A DNA stretch of 64,000 nucleotides from Dastarcus helophoroides (lineage: Eukaryota > Arthropoda > Insecta > Coleoptera > Bothrideridae). A program made the position numbers and the translations under genes. How positions within the stretch are numbered: position 1 is the first letter of the stretch; the number at the start of each line of letters is the position of its first letter. The notes beneath the pieces were generated by a model. That model ran no database searches, was not told the origin of the DNA, and saw nothing but the letters and a program-made list of their open reading frames with translations. This document shows, in pieces, positions 20,640 to 31,879 of the stretch. The stretch is taken from the NCBI GenBank assembly GCA_028583605.1, contig CM053325.1:48740987-48804986 (forward strand), given 5' to 3'.

Positions 20640-22180
20640 TTCCCCTATGAACACTGTAACTACCTTGAGGTTTTTTTGGGGCTTTTGGGTTTGGGTTATT
20701 ATCATTTTATTAATATTTCTTTTGGGGGCGGTTATCCCTGCAGCATCGAAGCTTTCACTTATTGTGCCCCCCACGATTAACTCATGTCAGGCCCGTTCTT
20801 TTGAAGAGTTTCAAAACCTTCTTTATGGCTGTTTCCGCTATTGTCCTTGATTCAGTCAGAGCGTTCCCAAAGCTGGAATCCCTTGCCAGAGCCGAACATT
20901 CACATAATATGTGTAAAGGAGTTTCTTCTTCCTCGCCGCACATTCTACAAGTAAACTCTTTTTTTTACGGCAATTGTTGTAAGATGTTTCATTAGGCCAC
21001 AGTGTCTCGTAAAGAGTTCAAGTGTCTACCTAAGCTGCTTTCTGCTTAACTTTAAGAGTTCCCTGGCTCTTCTTTCTGATGGTCCGTCAATGAACATCCG
21101 CGAGTGTCTCAGGCCATTGACATCCCTCCAATGAATGCTGTGTTCTTTCCTCAGTAATTTATTTATGACCTCTTTTGCCACCTTGTAAGCAAGCGGACAT
21201 GTAGGTTTTAGTACTACTAGAGGAAATTCGTCTCCCCTTTTGGCTAGAAGGTCTGCTCTTTCATTTCCTTCAATTCCCTGTTGGGCTTCAATCTTTCGAA
21301 GTATAACTGTATTGTGCTGTGCCAATTTGCTTAACTTGTCAACACAATTTTTGACCGTTCTGGAGTTAATTTCGTAACCCTTCAGCTCATTTAGTGTTGC
21401 TTGGCTGTCGCTGTAAATGAGGATCCTCTTGTTATACAAGTCCTCACGGTTGCCGAAGTTCCCAGGTTTAGGTAAAATTCATTCCCTGGTTCTTTGTCGG
21501 TTATTCCCGCATTAGTGCTTATCTTTGTTTTGGATCCATGTGTAAACCAATCTGATCGGCTCTCTCTTTTTGGTTCTGCTAACTGCACTCTCCTTTTCAG
21601 CATTTCTACCCGGTAGGGTTTGTGAAAGTTAGGAATACTCTTCGTTCTGTCCGATGGCATACTTAGTGTATGATTAACACATATCCGGTTGAATATTTCT
21701 GTAGGCCATCTTAATCTGGATGATTCCATTCCATAACCGTTTGTTTTTAGCCTGTAAGCTGCTGACATGGCCTCCGCCTCCACCACCAAATGAAGTGGAG
21801 GCAGATCTAGCAGTGCTTTCATGGCTGCAGTGGGATTGTTTGCATCGCCCCTGTTATTTCTCAGCATGCTAACCTTTGCACCTTGCTTACTATAGTTTTT
21901 TCTGGCTTTATGCCGCCAGATTAAAGATCCATATGTTACAATTTGTTCTATAGTCTTGGAATGTATCCAATGGACTATAGCTGACCTGAGTTCCCATTGT
22001 TTACCTATCATGCATGTACAGGCTTATCGGGCTTAGTAGCTTTGGCAGTAACCGAAACCAAGTTTGGTATCTAAAGTTACTCCCAATTATTTAACTTCTC
22101 TGTTCGGCGGAATTTCTTGGCCTTCTAAACTAGGCCTCTTTAAGTCATCAAGATTCCTTTTTTTAGTGAATTTGGGTTAT
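20640..22180 (-). pseudogene. RNase H-bearing LINE (I/R1/LOA type): thumb, RNase H and C-terminal zinc knuckle
   Basis: Right to left: a thumb remnant LDDLKRPSLEGQEIPPNREVK in broken frame (22080-22160); the open frame 21391-22011 with IVTYGSLIWRHKARK and PTAAMKALLDLPPLHLVVEAEA, typical of the segment between polymerase and RNase H; then RNase H. The first catalytic Asp is changed (FTHGSK for FTDGSK), the second motif is YSDSQATLNELKG, and the last is GNERADLLAKRG (frame 21026-21439). A C-terminal CRMCGEEEETPLHILCECS zinc-knuckle-like block ends in a stop at 20782-20784. The RNase H of these LINEs helps remove the RNA template. The endonuclease and the polymerase palm are missing, a frameshift separates the two RNase H halves, and the element is dead. 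About 140 bp of 3' untranslated sequence follow. Confidence 0.85.
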
Positions 22181-22299
22181 GTTAGAAAAGTTCGTCGTTG
22201 GCATATTTTTCATAAATAACAACCTTACTAGCCACAAAAGCTAACATTCTCCGGTATTAAATATTCGGACGAGTCCGTTCCACCAAAAAAAAAAAAATG

Positions 22300-24597
22300 G
22301 TAAGAAAAAAGTCGAAATTTTGGGAAGATTTAATAATTTATAAAACAAATTGTGTTTTTTTTGTGTTTAAAAATGCCTAAATGCCTAAACTCAAAATTTG
22401 GCGAAAATTTTAAATATTCGACTTTTTACTGAAAAATAGAAACTACTAGAGAATTCAAAAGTAGAAATTTTGAAAAAACTTTTTTTTAATGATGTCGGTT
22501 TTTCTTTTCTTTGTCCCAAAATTTGTATTTTCTAAGAATTTGGTTTTTTTTCTTTCAAAAATTCGATTTATTTTCTAGAAGTTTCAGAATTAAAATTTTT
22601 CAAAATTTGACTTTTTCTCAAAATTTCCACTTTCTTAAAACCCAAATTTTTGCAAATTATCAAAATTTCCTTTTTCCTCAAGATTTGGTGAATCTTCTGA
22701 TAAAAAAGGAAAAACTTGAAAATAACATTTTTCGAATTCTGGATTTTTCTAAAAAAAAACAAAAAGCCTAGAAAATTTTCTTTGGAAATTTTAAGGTTTT
22801 TGAGATTCTTTTAAATCCACATTTCTGAAAATTTAAAGCTGTTTCTCAAAATGTTAACATTTATCTCAATATTGGGCATTTTCTGACGTCATGGCAGAGA
22901 TAATAAATATTTAACCGGAAAATTTAAATTTTTTCTTTAGAATTTGTCCATTTTTTTTCAAAACTTAAATTAAATTAAATTTAATTTAATATATTTTGAA
23001 TTTCTCCTAGTGTTCTTCTTTTTCCTTGAAATTTCTTTCTTAAAGTTTAACTTTCTCTCAAAATTTCGTCTATTCATTTCAAGGTTTTTTCCACCTGCTA
23101 GAATCAGAAATTTCAGATATTTTTATAGTTTGCCTAAAATTCAAGTTTTTTCCAACATTTTCATGTTTATTTTAAAATTTGGTATTTAATATTTCTGGAA
23201 AAGACGATTATTTCTTTAAAATTTGTATTTATTTTTTTCGAAATTTTGATATTTTTTTCCAAATTTCTATTTTCTTTTCAAAATTTGTTTTTGAAAATTT
23301 AGATTTTTTTCTTAAAATTCGTCTTTTTCTCGAAACTTCGAAATTTTTCTCAAACATTATCTTTTGGAAATTTCGACTTTTATATCATTATTACATTCCT
23401 TATGGTCCTAGAAATCTCAACTCAAATTAATGTATTATTTCAAAATTTCATTTTTTTTTAAATTCATCCTTTTCGTGGACAACTATTCTCAAATTTGACC
23501 ATTTTTCCAAAATTTAATTTCTGTGGGAAATTTCTATTGTTTTCTATTGTTTATTTACTCGAAATATGTCTTTTTCGGGATTTTAAACTATTTTTTCAAA
23601 AATCGTTTTTTTTCTCAAATTTGCATTTTATCCCAAAATTCAACTTCTTTTTAAAGTTGACTTTCGTTGGAAAATTTTAAATTTTTTCTTAATATTCGAC
23701 CCTCGAAATTTCGATCGATTTTCTCAAAATTTCTTTATTTTAGATTTTTTTCAAAATATTTCAATCTTTTAGGATCTGAATTTACAGAAATTTTGACTGA
23801 CTTCCTAAAATTTCTTCAAATTTCAACTTTTTCCTCGAAATTCATATTTTTCTTAAAATTTTGTTCTCTTCTTTTAAAATAAGTATTTTTCCTAAAATTC
23901 GGCTTTATTCCTAAAATTCTACTTTTTTTTCCTTTTCATTTAATAATGGCCTTTTTTTGAAAGCTCGTGATTTTTTCTTAAAATAATAATTTTAAAGAAA
24001 AAACTTAGAATGGTTTAAAGTACTATAAATGTTATATTTTAACAAAAATACAAGATTTAAGAAAAAATCGAAATAATTAAAGAATCTCGAAATTAAAAAA
24101 AATCGAGTTCCTAGAATAGCAACATTTAAAAAATTGAAAACTTTTAAAAGAAAGTAGATCATAGGAGATCTAAATTTTTAAAAAAAGATGGAAATTTAAA
24201 AAACAATGTTTGAAAAATGTTGAATTTTAAAAGCTGCAATTTTGAAAATCACAGTTTAAAAAATCGACATTTTGGAGTCTATTTCGAAAGAAAACACTAG
24301 ATATTTAACAAACTTTGAAGTTACATAAAAAAGTGGAAATTAAAAATTTTCAAAGTCGAAGTTTTGTAAAAAAGAAATTAAAATTTTAGAAAAACGATGA
24401 AATTTTCAAAAAAAGTCAATCCATTTTAGAAGTTGTTAAAAGGCTTGTGAATCACAACTTACATTTTCAAGAAATGTCGAAATTTTAAAATCAATAGACT
24501 TAGAAGAAATCAAAATTTAGAATTTTCTAAAGCTAAATTGATTTTGAGAGAAAAAGCCAAATTTTGAGACAAAATTTGAAATTTAGGTAGCCATATA
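22300..24597. repeat. Degenerate AT-rich block with sharp strand switch near 23.95 kb
   Basis: From 22450 to 23940 the + strand is T/C-rich (TTTTCTCAAAATTTCGACTT-style words). From about 23990 to 24597 it is A/G-rich (AAAAAGTCGAAATTTT-style words). The flip takes place within about 60 bases, as if two oppositely oriented blocks abut. Small open frames on both strands (22511-22771, 23179-23430, 23495-23882) are Phe/Leu/Lys/Asn-rich artefacts. No gene is present. Confidence 0.6.
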
Positions 24598-24890
24598 TTA
24601 GAAATTTGTTAAAATTAGAAGCAGATTTATTCAAACTAACAGTAAATTTGTATAAATTAGAAGCAAATCTATTCAAATTAGAAACAAATTTGTTCACACT
24701 AGAAATAAACTAATTCAACTTAAAGCACATTTGTTTAAGTTAGAATTAAACCTATTCAAATTAAAAGCAAAATTATTGCAATTAAAAGAAAATTTGTTCA
24801 AATTGGTTGCAATTAGAAGCGAATTTGTTTAAAACAAAAATAAAATTTTTCAAATCAGAAGGGAAATTGTTAAAATTAACAGCATTACTA
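24598..24890. repeat. Diverged minisatellite, unit about 24-28 bp
   Basis: The pattern AAATTAGAAGCAAATTTGTT followed by CAAATT or CAAACT recurs roughly eleven times in a row with substitutions and small length changes. It is distinct in sequence from the TCGAAATTTT blocks that precede it. No coding capacity. Confidence 0.7.
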
Positions 24891-25149
24891 TTTAAAGTTG
24901 CATATTTTGACACTTTTTATGCATATTTTAAGCATTTTGCGTGAGTGTTTGCATGCATATTTCAATAAGCTTTTTAGGTTGCATATAAACCGGTCTCTAG
25001 TAATAAATAATATTTGTTTTATATAAATTAAAATATTTGCATGAAAATTAGAATCTTTGTCAAAATAACTCGTGTCATTCGAAAGAGGGCCTATTGCCTT
25101 ATCAGATTGTGATTTTAGTTGCTTCGTAAATTTAATTTTTAAGCACCTT

Positions 25150-25385
25150 CATTCATTTGAAATGGAATATCAAGTTGATAAAATTAATCATTTTTGGCAA
25201 GAAAAAACGCCAAAACAACCAATCTGCTCAGGAAATTGGTGTCATATATAGTAATGATGTGAGGAAGGCATAGTCTCTGGGAATGAACAAACGACCCGTC
25301 GATGGTTTTCGCATTAAGATTCGAATCAAAACAGGAGGATTTCAACAGACGAAGCATCAGGAAACTTGTTGGACAATGGGAGGTC
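25150..25385 (+). pseudogene. Possible mariner-type transposase N-terminal fragment (weak)
   Basis: In shifted + strand frames I read SAQEIGVIYSNDV at about 25225-25263 and then EQTTRRWFSH at about 25286-25315. This is close in order and spacing to the helix-turn-helix part of mariner transposases, where an AA..I...YG...-type helix is followed by a T..RWF motif. The reading needs at least one frameshift, and the DDE part is absent. No inverted terminal repeats were found. It could be coincidence. Confidence 0.3.
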
Positions 25386-26699
25386 ATAAATAACGATGAA
25401 AAATATATCATTAATTAACTTATTAATAATTCTAAAGTTAAAAATAAACTATCCTAAATTTAAAAAAAAAGGACACTTTTTATTACCCAACCCAATATAT
25501 AGTCAGTTGTATTATATTATTTTATTTGAATTGTCCAATTTGAATATTGGAGCAATGTATAGAAAAAGCAAAGTAGTAATAGTACAGTGAAACAAAGTTT
25601 TTTTAGTCATTTGATGTAATGCTTTCTGAGGAGGTAACATTTTAAGAAGGTAAGTTAATGTCAGAAATCACAAAATTCTCGGATCAACTGTGAGAACATG
25701 TCACTAATGAAACTAATCATACATTAGGTATGTTTTGAAGTAGAATGTTACGATGTGATTTGTCATTTTCTTGTATTCGCACAATTATTTCAAACAGTTG
25801 GAGTGTCTCTCTTGGTTTTCCCATACATTCAAAAAAACCGCTATAGGAATTCAAATCGTCCTGAAAAATATATTATAAAATACGGAAACAGCTGCATAAT
25901 AATTATAAAACGCCATCTAACAACCATAGTATTTTAAATAATGGAACCTGGTCTTATTACATTTAACCTTAAGTAGCTCCGATCGAGTTTCCTTATTAGT
26001 GCAGAGCAAATTAAAAAGCTTAAAGTCATAAACGAACTGCCAGCAAATATGCTGAAACAATCACTCGTTTCGATGGTCAAAACAATTAATATCGTAAAAA
26101 CCGACCGCAGATTTTTGTGATTTATCGCATTCCAGTTGAAACGCTAACAAGTCCAGTTTGGTTAAAGGGCCATAAACACTTGGTAAATGGTCGAGAAGGA
26201 ACATTTGCACGAGCGCGGAAAATATATGGAGCGAGATAGACGATGAGATTATGTTTATAAAGAACGAGGTGTTTCTCTTCTGAGGTAAATGAAATGAAAT
26301 ATACCCCGCTGTTGTGAGAGTGTTGCTTTAATGTGTTTCTCATAATTTATTAATTTTTATGAAATGTTACACTTTAGCCTATGCTGGAAAGATACTAGTT
26401 TCCATGTTGTTATTCATTAAAGTCTGCTTAAATATTTTCCCAAGATTACATTTGACCATATGTTTCTTTGTCAACTGCTGCTACTCTAAATAAGCACGAT
26501 TTCCAGGAATATCAATTAACTTCCGTAATGACCATCAAAATTTCCAAATTATCAACAGTTTTGGCTAAAAAATTACCTATTTGATATAAAAATTAACATT
26601 ATAAAAAAAATGAACACCAAAATAGATTAGCACAATGGACCAGCAAATATACATATCGTTGGTAAAACTAAAAGAGAGCACTTCGCTGGTGGATTTTAT
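25386..26699. other. No gene recognised
   Basis: AT-rich, apparently unique sequence. The short open frames 25396-25590 (+) and 26122-26343 (-) show no domain. No repeats of the families described here were seen. Confidence 0.5.
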
Positions 26700-28400
26700 G
26701 ATTTAAATTTGGAAATTCGAATTTTTTGCAATTTTAATTTTAACCTCGATACTTTGAACTCAAAAAAAGTCGAAAATGGCATACTTTTCTCTCGCATTTA
26801 TTTTTGTTTTCAGCCAAAATTTCAAATTCTATTTCAAAATTTGATCTTCGACACTAATTATCAAAAAATCCAAATTTGTAAACCTCTACAACATTAGAAT
26901 TTATATTTCCATTTCTTAAGATGTTGGAGTTAAATTCGTAATTTTCGATTCAATTTCATCAAGACTTTTTCATTAGAATTTCGACTTATCCAGGTTAGTT
27001 GAAAGCTTGACCCTTTAACTCAAAAGTGCTACTTACTTCCCAAAATTTTAAATGAAATTGAAATTTTGAATTTAATCTCGAAAAATATTTCTCTTGTAAT
27101 TTCGACTCTTAATCTCAAATTTTGACTTTGACTCAGAGTTTTTAATTTTTTCTTTAACTTTATTCCAAAAATTTTTCTGGAAACCTGGAAATTTAATTTT
27201 TCTTTTTTATAATGTAAATTTTTCTCAAAAGTTTTAAGATAAATTATTAAGAAAAACTTATTTATTTTAGACTTTAAGTTTCGAGTTGAGTGTTTTTTCG
27301 AAAAGTTTTTCTAAATTTTAAGCAAAGTTTCGAATTTTAGAATCCAATCTTGGATAACAAAATTTGAATATTTAAGTTTCGAGTAGACATTTTAAAATAA
27401 AAGTCAAATATTCGACTCGAATGTACCAGATTTATTCTATTTTAACTTAAAATATCGATTGAAAATTCAAACTTTTGACTTAAAATTAGACATTAGACTT
27501 TAAAAGCCGATATGTTAAGTAATAAGAGTATCATTTTTAGTTTATATTTGAAATTTTGACGTTTTTTGGAACTGTCAGTTTGAAAATAATGTTTGGAGTT
27601 TAATCGGAAGTTTCTTATATCTTAAAATTTCGAGTTTCATTCGAAAAGTTAGATTTGAAATTTAATCATTGAATTTTGACTTTGATCTATACTATGAATG
27701 TTGATTTTTTCTCGCTAGTTTGACAATAAAGTTGAAAAACTACTTAAAAAAAACTTTAAAATATTAGAAATTCCGAAATTTAAACTTTTTTTATAGTATT
27801 AAACTTTCTGTCTCGTTTTTGGATCATTATTGATTCGTCTTATATTATTTCAAAAATTTTATTTTAGCTTACTGAGCCCAGTTTGTATTTATATATTAAT
27901 ATTATTATTATTATTGAAATAATTGCAATTGTTTACTTTGGAAAACATTTTTTGACGCAATTTCAATTATATCAATAATTATTTAAATACAAACTGTGCT
28001 CGGCAAGCTAAAATAAAAGTTTTGAAATTAAACTTTCTACTTTAATCCCTGAATTTCAAAATCGAAGTTTCCACCTTTCTGTTACCCAAAATTTCAATTG
28101 TAATAACGAAATTTTAATCTTTAAATTTGAGACTTTGGAAAAGAGATACTGTGAAAAATAAGAAAAAAATCTGATAATTTTTTATGAACCGGCACATTAT
28201 GTTTTTTTTTTAATTTTTACATTTTCTTTTTAAATTTTGTATTTTCATCTTAAAATTTATATTTCAAACTTAAGATTTCCACATTTTATCAAAGTTTCGA
28301 TTTGTTTCCAATATTTTTGACTTTTTAAGAACATTTATTTTAATTTCAATTTCATCATTAACATTTTAAAAGATGAAACAGATCCAAATTCCAGTTTTCT
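26700..28400. repeat. Degenerate AT-rich repeat block
   Basis: TTTCGACTTTT, CTCAAAATTT and GAATTTTAG words recur, with the + strand mainly pyrimidine-rich. It encloses a TTA-flanked palindrome at 27845-28030. No gene is present. Confidence 0.5.
27845..28030. mobile_element. Palindromic MITE-like element with TTA target duplication
   Basis: The left arm starts at 27848 (TTTCAAAAATTTTATTTTAG) and the right arm ends at 28027 with its inverse. The arms also share AGCTT..GAGC..AGTTTGTATT and the inner word ATTGAAAT. TTA flanks both ends (27845-27847 and 28028-28030). A 3-bp TWA duplication with inverted ends fits the PIF/Harbinger superfamily, but in AT-rich DNA a matching TTA can arise by chance. 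The element is about 180 bp and non-coding. Confidence 0.55.
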
Positions 28401-29216
28401 AAGCTTTCTTTTAAAATCATCTATCCCACTTATAAAGGCATGTCCAACAAGCCACCGATTTTAATGTTTTAGGCGCATATTGTACCTTAATCGGAAAATT
28501 ATCATAAGTTAGTAAAAATTATTGATTCCTTTTATATTAATAATTGTAAACGTACAATGTTCCTTTTCGCCTTTAGGTCGAAATTAAAAAAAAGTCAAAA
28601 TATCGATTAAAAAAACACGAAATTTTTAAGAAAATGTTCTCGAAATTTTTTTACTGTCTACAAATACATAAGAAATAGTTTCGATTTTAATATGCGAATT
28701 TTGAAAAACTTAGAAATATATTGAAAATAACGATCTTCTTAATGAATTCTTGGAAGTAAAGTCGAAATACAAAAAAGAATAAATCACAAACAGCCGTAAT
28801 TTCATGTCAACTCTGAAAGTCAACATTTGTAGTAAAAACTTTCCGTGCAAAGTTGGGATTTTGGGAAAAAAACATGCTTGAATAAATTGGTGAAAATGTA
28901 AAGGAAGAGTTGAGTTAACGCTACAAATTTTAAGAAAAAAAAATCGAAAACGCAAAATTAAAATAGAAATTTGAAAAAAGAGTTTTCTATAAATTACGAA
29001 AAATAATAGAGCCTTTCAAATTTAAACCGAAATTTTCAACAAACCAACACAGATATTCGGAAAAAATAAAATTTCGAACTTGGTCAAAATTTTTCGATTA
29101 ATTCGCAAATTATCGGCAAAAGGAAAAGTATAATTTAGGTACCAGTTAAAAAAATATATGGAAATTTCGAACGCAAATTCGATATTAGGAAAAAGTTCGT
29201 ATAATTTATTATACAT
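28401..29216. other. No gene seen; degenerate repeat from about 28570
   Basis: AT-rich sequence with GAAATTTTG words, purine-rich on the + strand from about 28570. The - strand frames 28710-28955 and 29022-29273 are products of that composition, and the second runs into the family B element. Confidence 0.45.
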
Positions 29217-29500
29217 AATTTTGAAATACAGAACTTGTCCCCTGAAGCCAAGAAAGATTAAAAAACACAACAAAGGTTGCTCTACCGCGTTTCGACAGCC
29301 AAGCTATGATCTTCAGAGTGATGCTAACACCTAATCCTAAAATCCCCTCTGAAGATGATAGCTTGGCTGTCGAAACGCGTTAGAGCAACCTTTGTCCTGT
29401 TTTTTAATCTTCTCGGTGGCTTCAGGGGACAAGTTCTGTATTTCAATTTCCGAAGATAACCAAGGACCAGACCTTTCCACCAAAAAAATAGAGAATTTTG
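29217..29500. mobile_element. Inverted-repeat element family B, copy 1
   Basis: The arms are 29222-29313 and 29348-29447, inverse to each other, with terminal word TGAAATACAGAACTTGTCCC and inner words AACACAACAAAGGTTGC and AAACGCGTTAGAGC or their inverses. The right side alone has a ~45-bp extension, 29448-29492, containing AAGATAACCAAGGACCAG. AATTTTG flanks both sides (29217-29223 and 29494-29500), a short and uncertain target duplication. The spacer between the arms is only about 35 bp. No coding capacity. The design (inverted arms, one-sided extension) is the same as in family A although the sequences differ. Confidence 0.75.
29344..29386 (+). ncRNA. Hammerhead-like motif in family B copy 1
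   Basis: Core CUGAAGA is at 29349-29355 and one extra U follows. Stem II is GAUAGC (29357-29362) with GCUGUC (29366-29371), six pairs including one U-G, around loop UUG. Core GAAA is 29372-29375. The next bases, ACGCGU (29375-29380), are self-complementary and could form stem III with a second molecule. Stem I is poor: CCCCU against AGAGC gives only about three pairs. The arrangement is the same as in family A with different sequence, which argues for a conserved RNA fold rather than chance. A functional ribozyme is doubtful in this copy. Confidence 0.4.
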
Positions 29501-30077
29501 TTTATTTCAACTTTCCTTTTGCGATTTTCAGATTCAGCAGGCTTTCTTTCAATACTCTGTTTCTTACTGCCATGCAAATTTTTCTCTTAGTCTCTTGTGG
29601 TATATTAATCTAGCTGATTAATTCTCAGGTCAGGCCTAGCAAACAGTACATCCTTGAAGTTGGAGTTCCTGGCGCGTTGTCCCAGTGTTGGAAATGACCT
29701 CATAGCTCTTGATTAGAATGTGGGTCTCATGTTATTTTTTTTGGTTGGCTCCTCATAAAAACTGACTGGCTGTTGAGGCACCCCTGCTTTCTCACGGCAG
29801 TTAAAACAAGGTGTTCAAAAATGAAACTTACACTCGCTTCAGGACATCAGCATTTCTGCAACAGACGAACCTGAACATGGGAGTAGCATTTTGTTTAGCT
29901 AAAATATTCATAAATTCTGGACATCTTATGTTATGTTCAGATTTGCTTTGAAATCTTCCCAAACCCTGAAACGTAGGTACATAGGGTAAAAGTAAATAAT
30001 TGGATAGTTGCCCTAGGACGATGAATGCCCCGAAATTTAAATTAACGTTTGCAAACATAGCATGGTGGCAGCTAATG
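29501..30077. other. No gene recognised
   Basis: Moderate-complexity sequence. The - strand frame 29828-30112 (94 codons) has no domain I recognise and extends into the transposon end at 30078, so it is probably not a gene. Confidence 0.45.
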
Positions 30078-30334
30078 TAGGGTAGGGTGGTATAAGATTG
30101 CGCAGTTTGCAATCAATAGCTCATAAAATAAAAAATATTAATCCTATCTGAAATCAATTATTTATTTATGTAACCTTATTAATATGGCAACAAATTATTA
30201 TACGAATGGTAACAAAAAATATACAATCTTCTAAGTAATTAAACCAAAATCACAAATTGGGAATTGCGCAATTTAGTACACCCTAGTGTGTAAAATTGCG
30301 CGTTGAGATCGATAAGATTGCGCAACTATATTAT

Positions 30335-30600
30335 TTGCACACATCGCAAATAAAATCGCCGGAGCCATTGTAGTCTGAACAGTTTTTATGCCACCACTCC
30401 TTACATGTATTGCATGCGATCCAGTCTTCTGTTACACCCACCACACTTCCAAATCTTCCTTATTATTGGTCTTTGGTTTAGGTACTTTTTTCATTTTCTT
30501 TGGCTTTGGTTCAGATTTAGTCTTATTTTTCTGTTCATTTTCTTTCTCTAGTTGTGTTCTGATCTTTTGTGCTCCCGATTAGAACTCCTTTTTTGTGTAG
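30335..30600 (-). pseudogene. Transposase C-terminal end: Lys-rich linker and PHD-like zinc finger
   Basis: On the - strand, a charged linker (TKSEPKPKKMKKVPKPKTN) is followed, after a frame problem near 30440, by WIACNTCKEWWHKNCSDYN and then GDFICDVCK and a stop. The C-x2-C, H-x2-C and C-x2-C spacing is that of the second half of a PHD-type zinc finger. Such fingers close the transposases of several pogo/jerky/tigger-like elements. The upstream Cys pair is not clean in any one frame. The fragment is the 3' end of the transposon's gene and is separated from its 5' end by the internal deletion. Confidence 0.6.
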
Positions 30601-30726
30601 TTTTTGGCAATGGAATTAGGTCAGCCAACGGTGCTGAACTTACTTAAAGACTAGACATCGTTTTCACAACAGATGATGGCTTCTCAGATACAGGTGGATT
30701 AATTTCAACAGTCTCATTAAGCACGT

Positions 30727-31250
30727 TTATTGTTTGTACTGACGAAACGAAACACTTGCCCCAGAAATTGATTGCTCTTGATAAACAGACTGGGTATTTT
30801 GATTCTCTTCTGGGTTCTCTTCCCGTTCAGTAACATCGCTTGCTAGGAAATCAGTTGGCTGTCTAAGAGAAATATCCGGGTGTCGTTTCAGAAAGCCACG
30901 TAACCACTCCTTCTCTGTCGTTTTAGTTTCTCTGTTGAATCTATAAGGAATTTTATTCCTTTCTGCACACTCGAACGCTCCACTCCTCAATGTTTTTGGT
31001 GTTAAACCATAAAACATATTGTCTAAGATAGTCAAGTGCTTGCAAAACTCTTCTTCTACCTCTTTCGAAAATGTTGTGTCATATCTGCCTAACTTTGTAG
31101 CACAATGTGGTTGTTGTAAAGTAGACTTTACCATCTCTAAAAACGCAGCCACAGCTCTTTTGCTTTCGCCATTATCAATTCGCCTACGAGCATCTTTGAT
31201 AGCCTGATCAGAACAAACCTGGCGTATGTTTTCCTTTCTCTTCTAGACAT
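30727..31250 (-). pseudogene. Transposase N-terminal DNA-binding domain (psq-type helix-turn-helix, CENP-B/jerky-like)
   Basis: The reading begins near 31250 with IRQVCSDQAIKDARRRIDNG and ESKRAVAAFLEMVKSTLQQ, matching the pipsqueak-type helix-turn-helix of pogo/tigger/jerky proteins. It continues in the frame 30727-31152 with FCKHLTILDNMFYGLTPKTL, AFECAERNKIPYRFN and EWLRGFLKRHPDISLRQPT, the second DNA-binding (CENP-B-like) helix-turn-helix. After about residue 105 the sequence becomes Gln/Glu/Ser-rich and stops at 30727 without entering a DDE catalytic domain. It could bind the ends of related elements if expressed, but cannot catalyse transposition. Only about 140 codons stay open, and a plausible start Met at 31152 would omit the first helix. 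I treat it as a truncated transposase gene. Confidence 0.72.
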
Positions 31251-31879
31251 TCTGAAAAAAGAGAATTATGTATTGCCAGTCAAGAAAATCCAATAAATAA
31301 TTAATTAATCGATCAAAATTGATAAGAAAAATAAAAACCTGGCTGAACAATTTAAAAATATTATTTATTTTTAACTATTAAAATTCGAACACGTAAAATT
31401 GCGCCCGCAATCTTACACGCACCCAAAATGCGCAATTTTACACATTGCAATACCACTCAAAACATCGCGATATTACTACCATATCTTAGAAAATGTTCGA
31501 ACTATTTCCTGTGAGGTCGAAACAAGAGTGATACTGCCGCGACGAAACAATAACAAATTACTAAAATTACTTAGAGTTTTGGGGCAATAATACATTCATT
31601 TCATCAAAAAATTAAATCAAAAGTGAATAAAAACTTTGTACTTACATATCTCTTTTGTTTTCCACCCATATACGAATTTTTTTGCGGAGCACATGTCAGT
31701 TGGGATCGCTAACAAAATACATTGAAGTTGGCTACGAAGCTCACTACGTTGTCCTGCTATGACGTATGCGCAATTTTATCGCCCGCGCAATCTTATACCA
31801 CCCTACCCTAGATGTAAAAGTAGACCCCTAATCCCGCTAATGTGTGAATGCCAACCAAAGGCATCGAACGTGTCATCTT

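Larger units (their letters stand above)
30078..31810 (-). mobile_element. Pogo-like (Tc1/mariner superfamily) DNA transposon, internally deleted, with complete termini
   Basis: The ends are a perfect 26-bp inverted pair (30078-30103 and 31785-31810), beginning TAGGGTAGGGTGGTATAAG and ending in the inverse. The outermost TA is the expected target duplication. GCGCAA words (TTGCGCA and inverses) are repeated inside both ends, a layout typical of transposase-binding sites. On the - strand the element keeps the DNA-binding start (30727-31250) and the zinc-finger end (30335-30440) of a transposase, but the catalytic DDE core between them is missing. It is therefore non-autonomous. Ends this similar suggest fairly recent activity in trans. 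Confidence 0.85.

Noticed and set aside
24598..24890. CRISPR array
   Set aside because: Units follow each other without unique spacers, diverge steadily, and the genome is eukaryotic.
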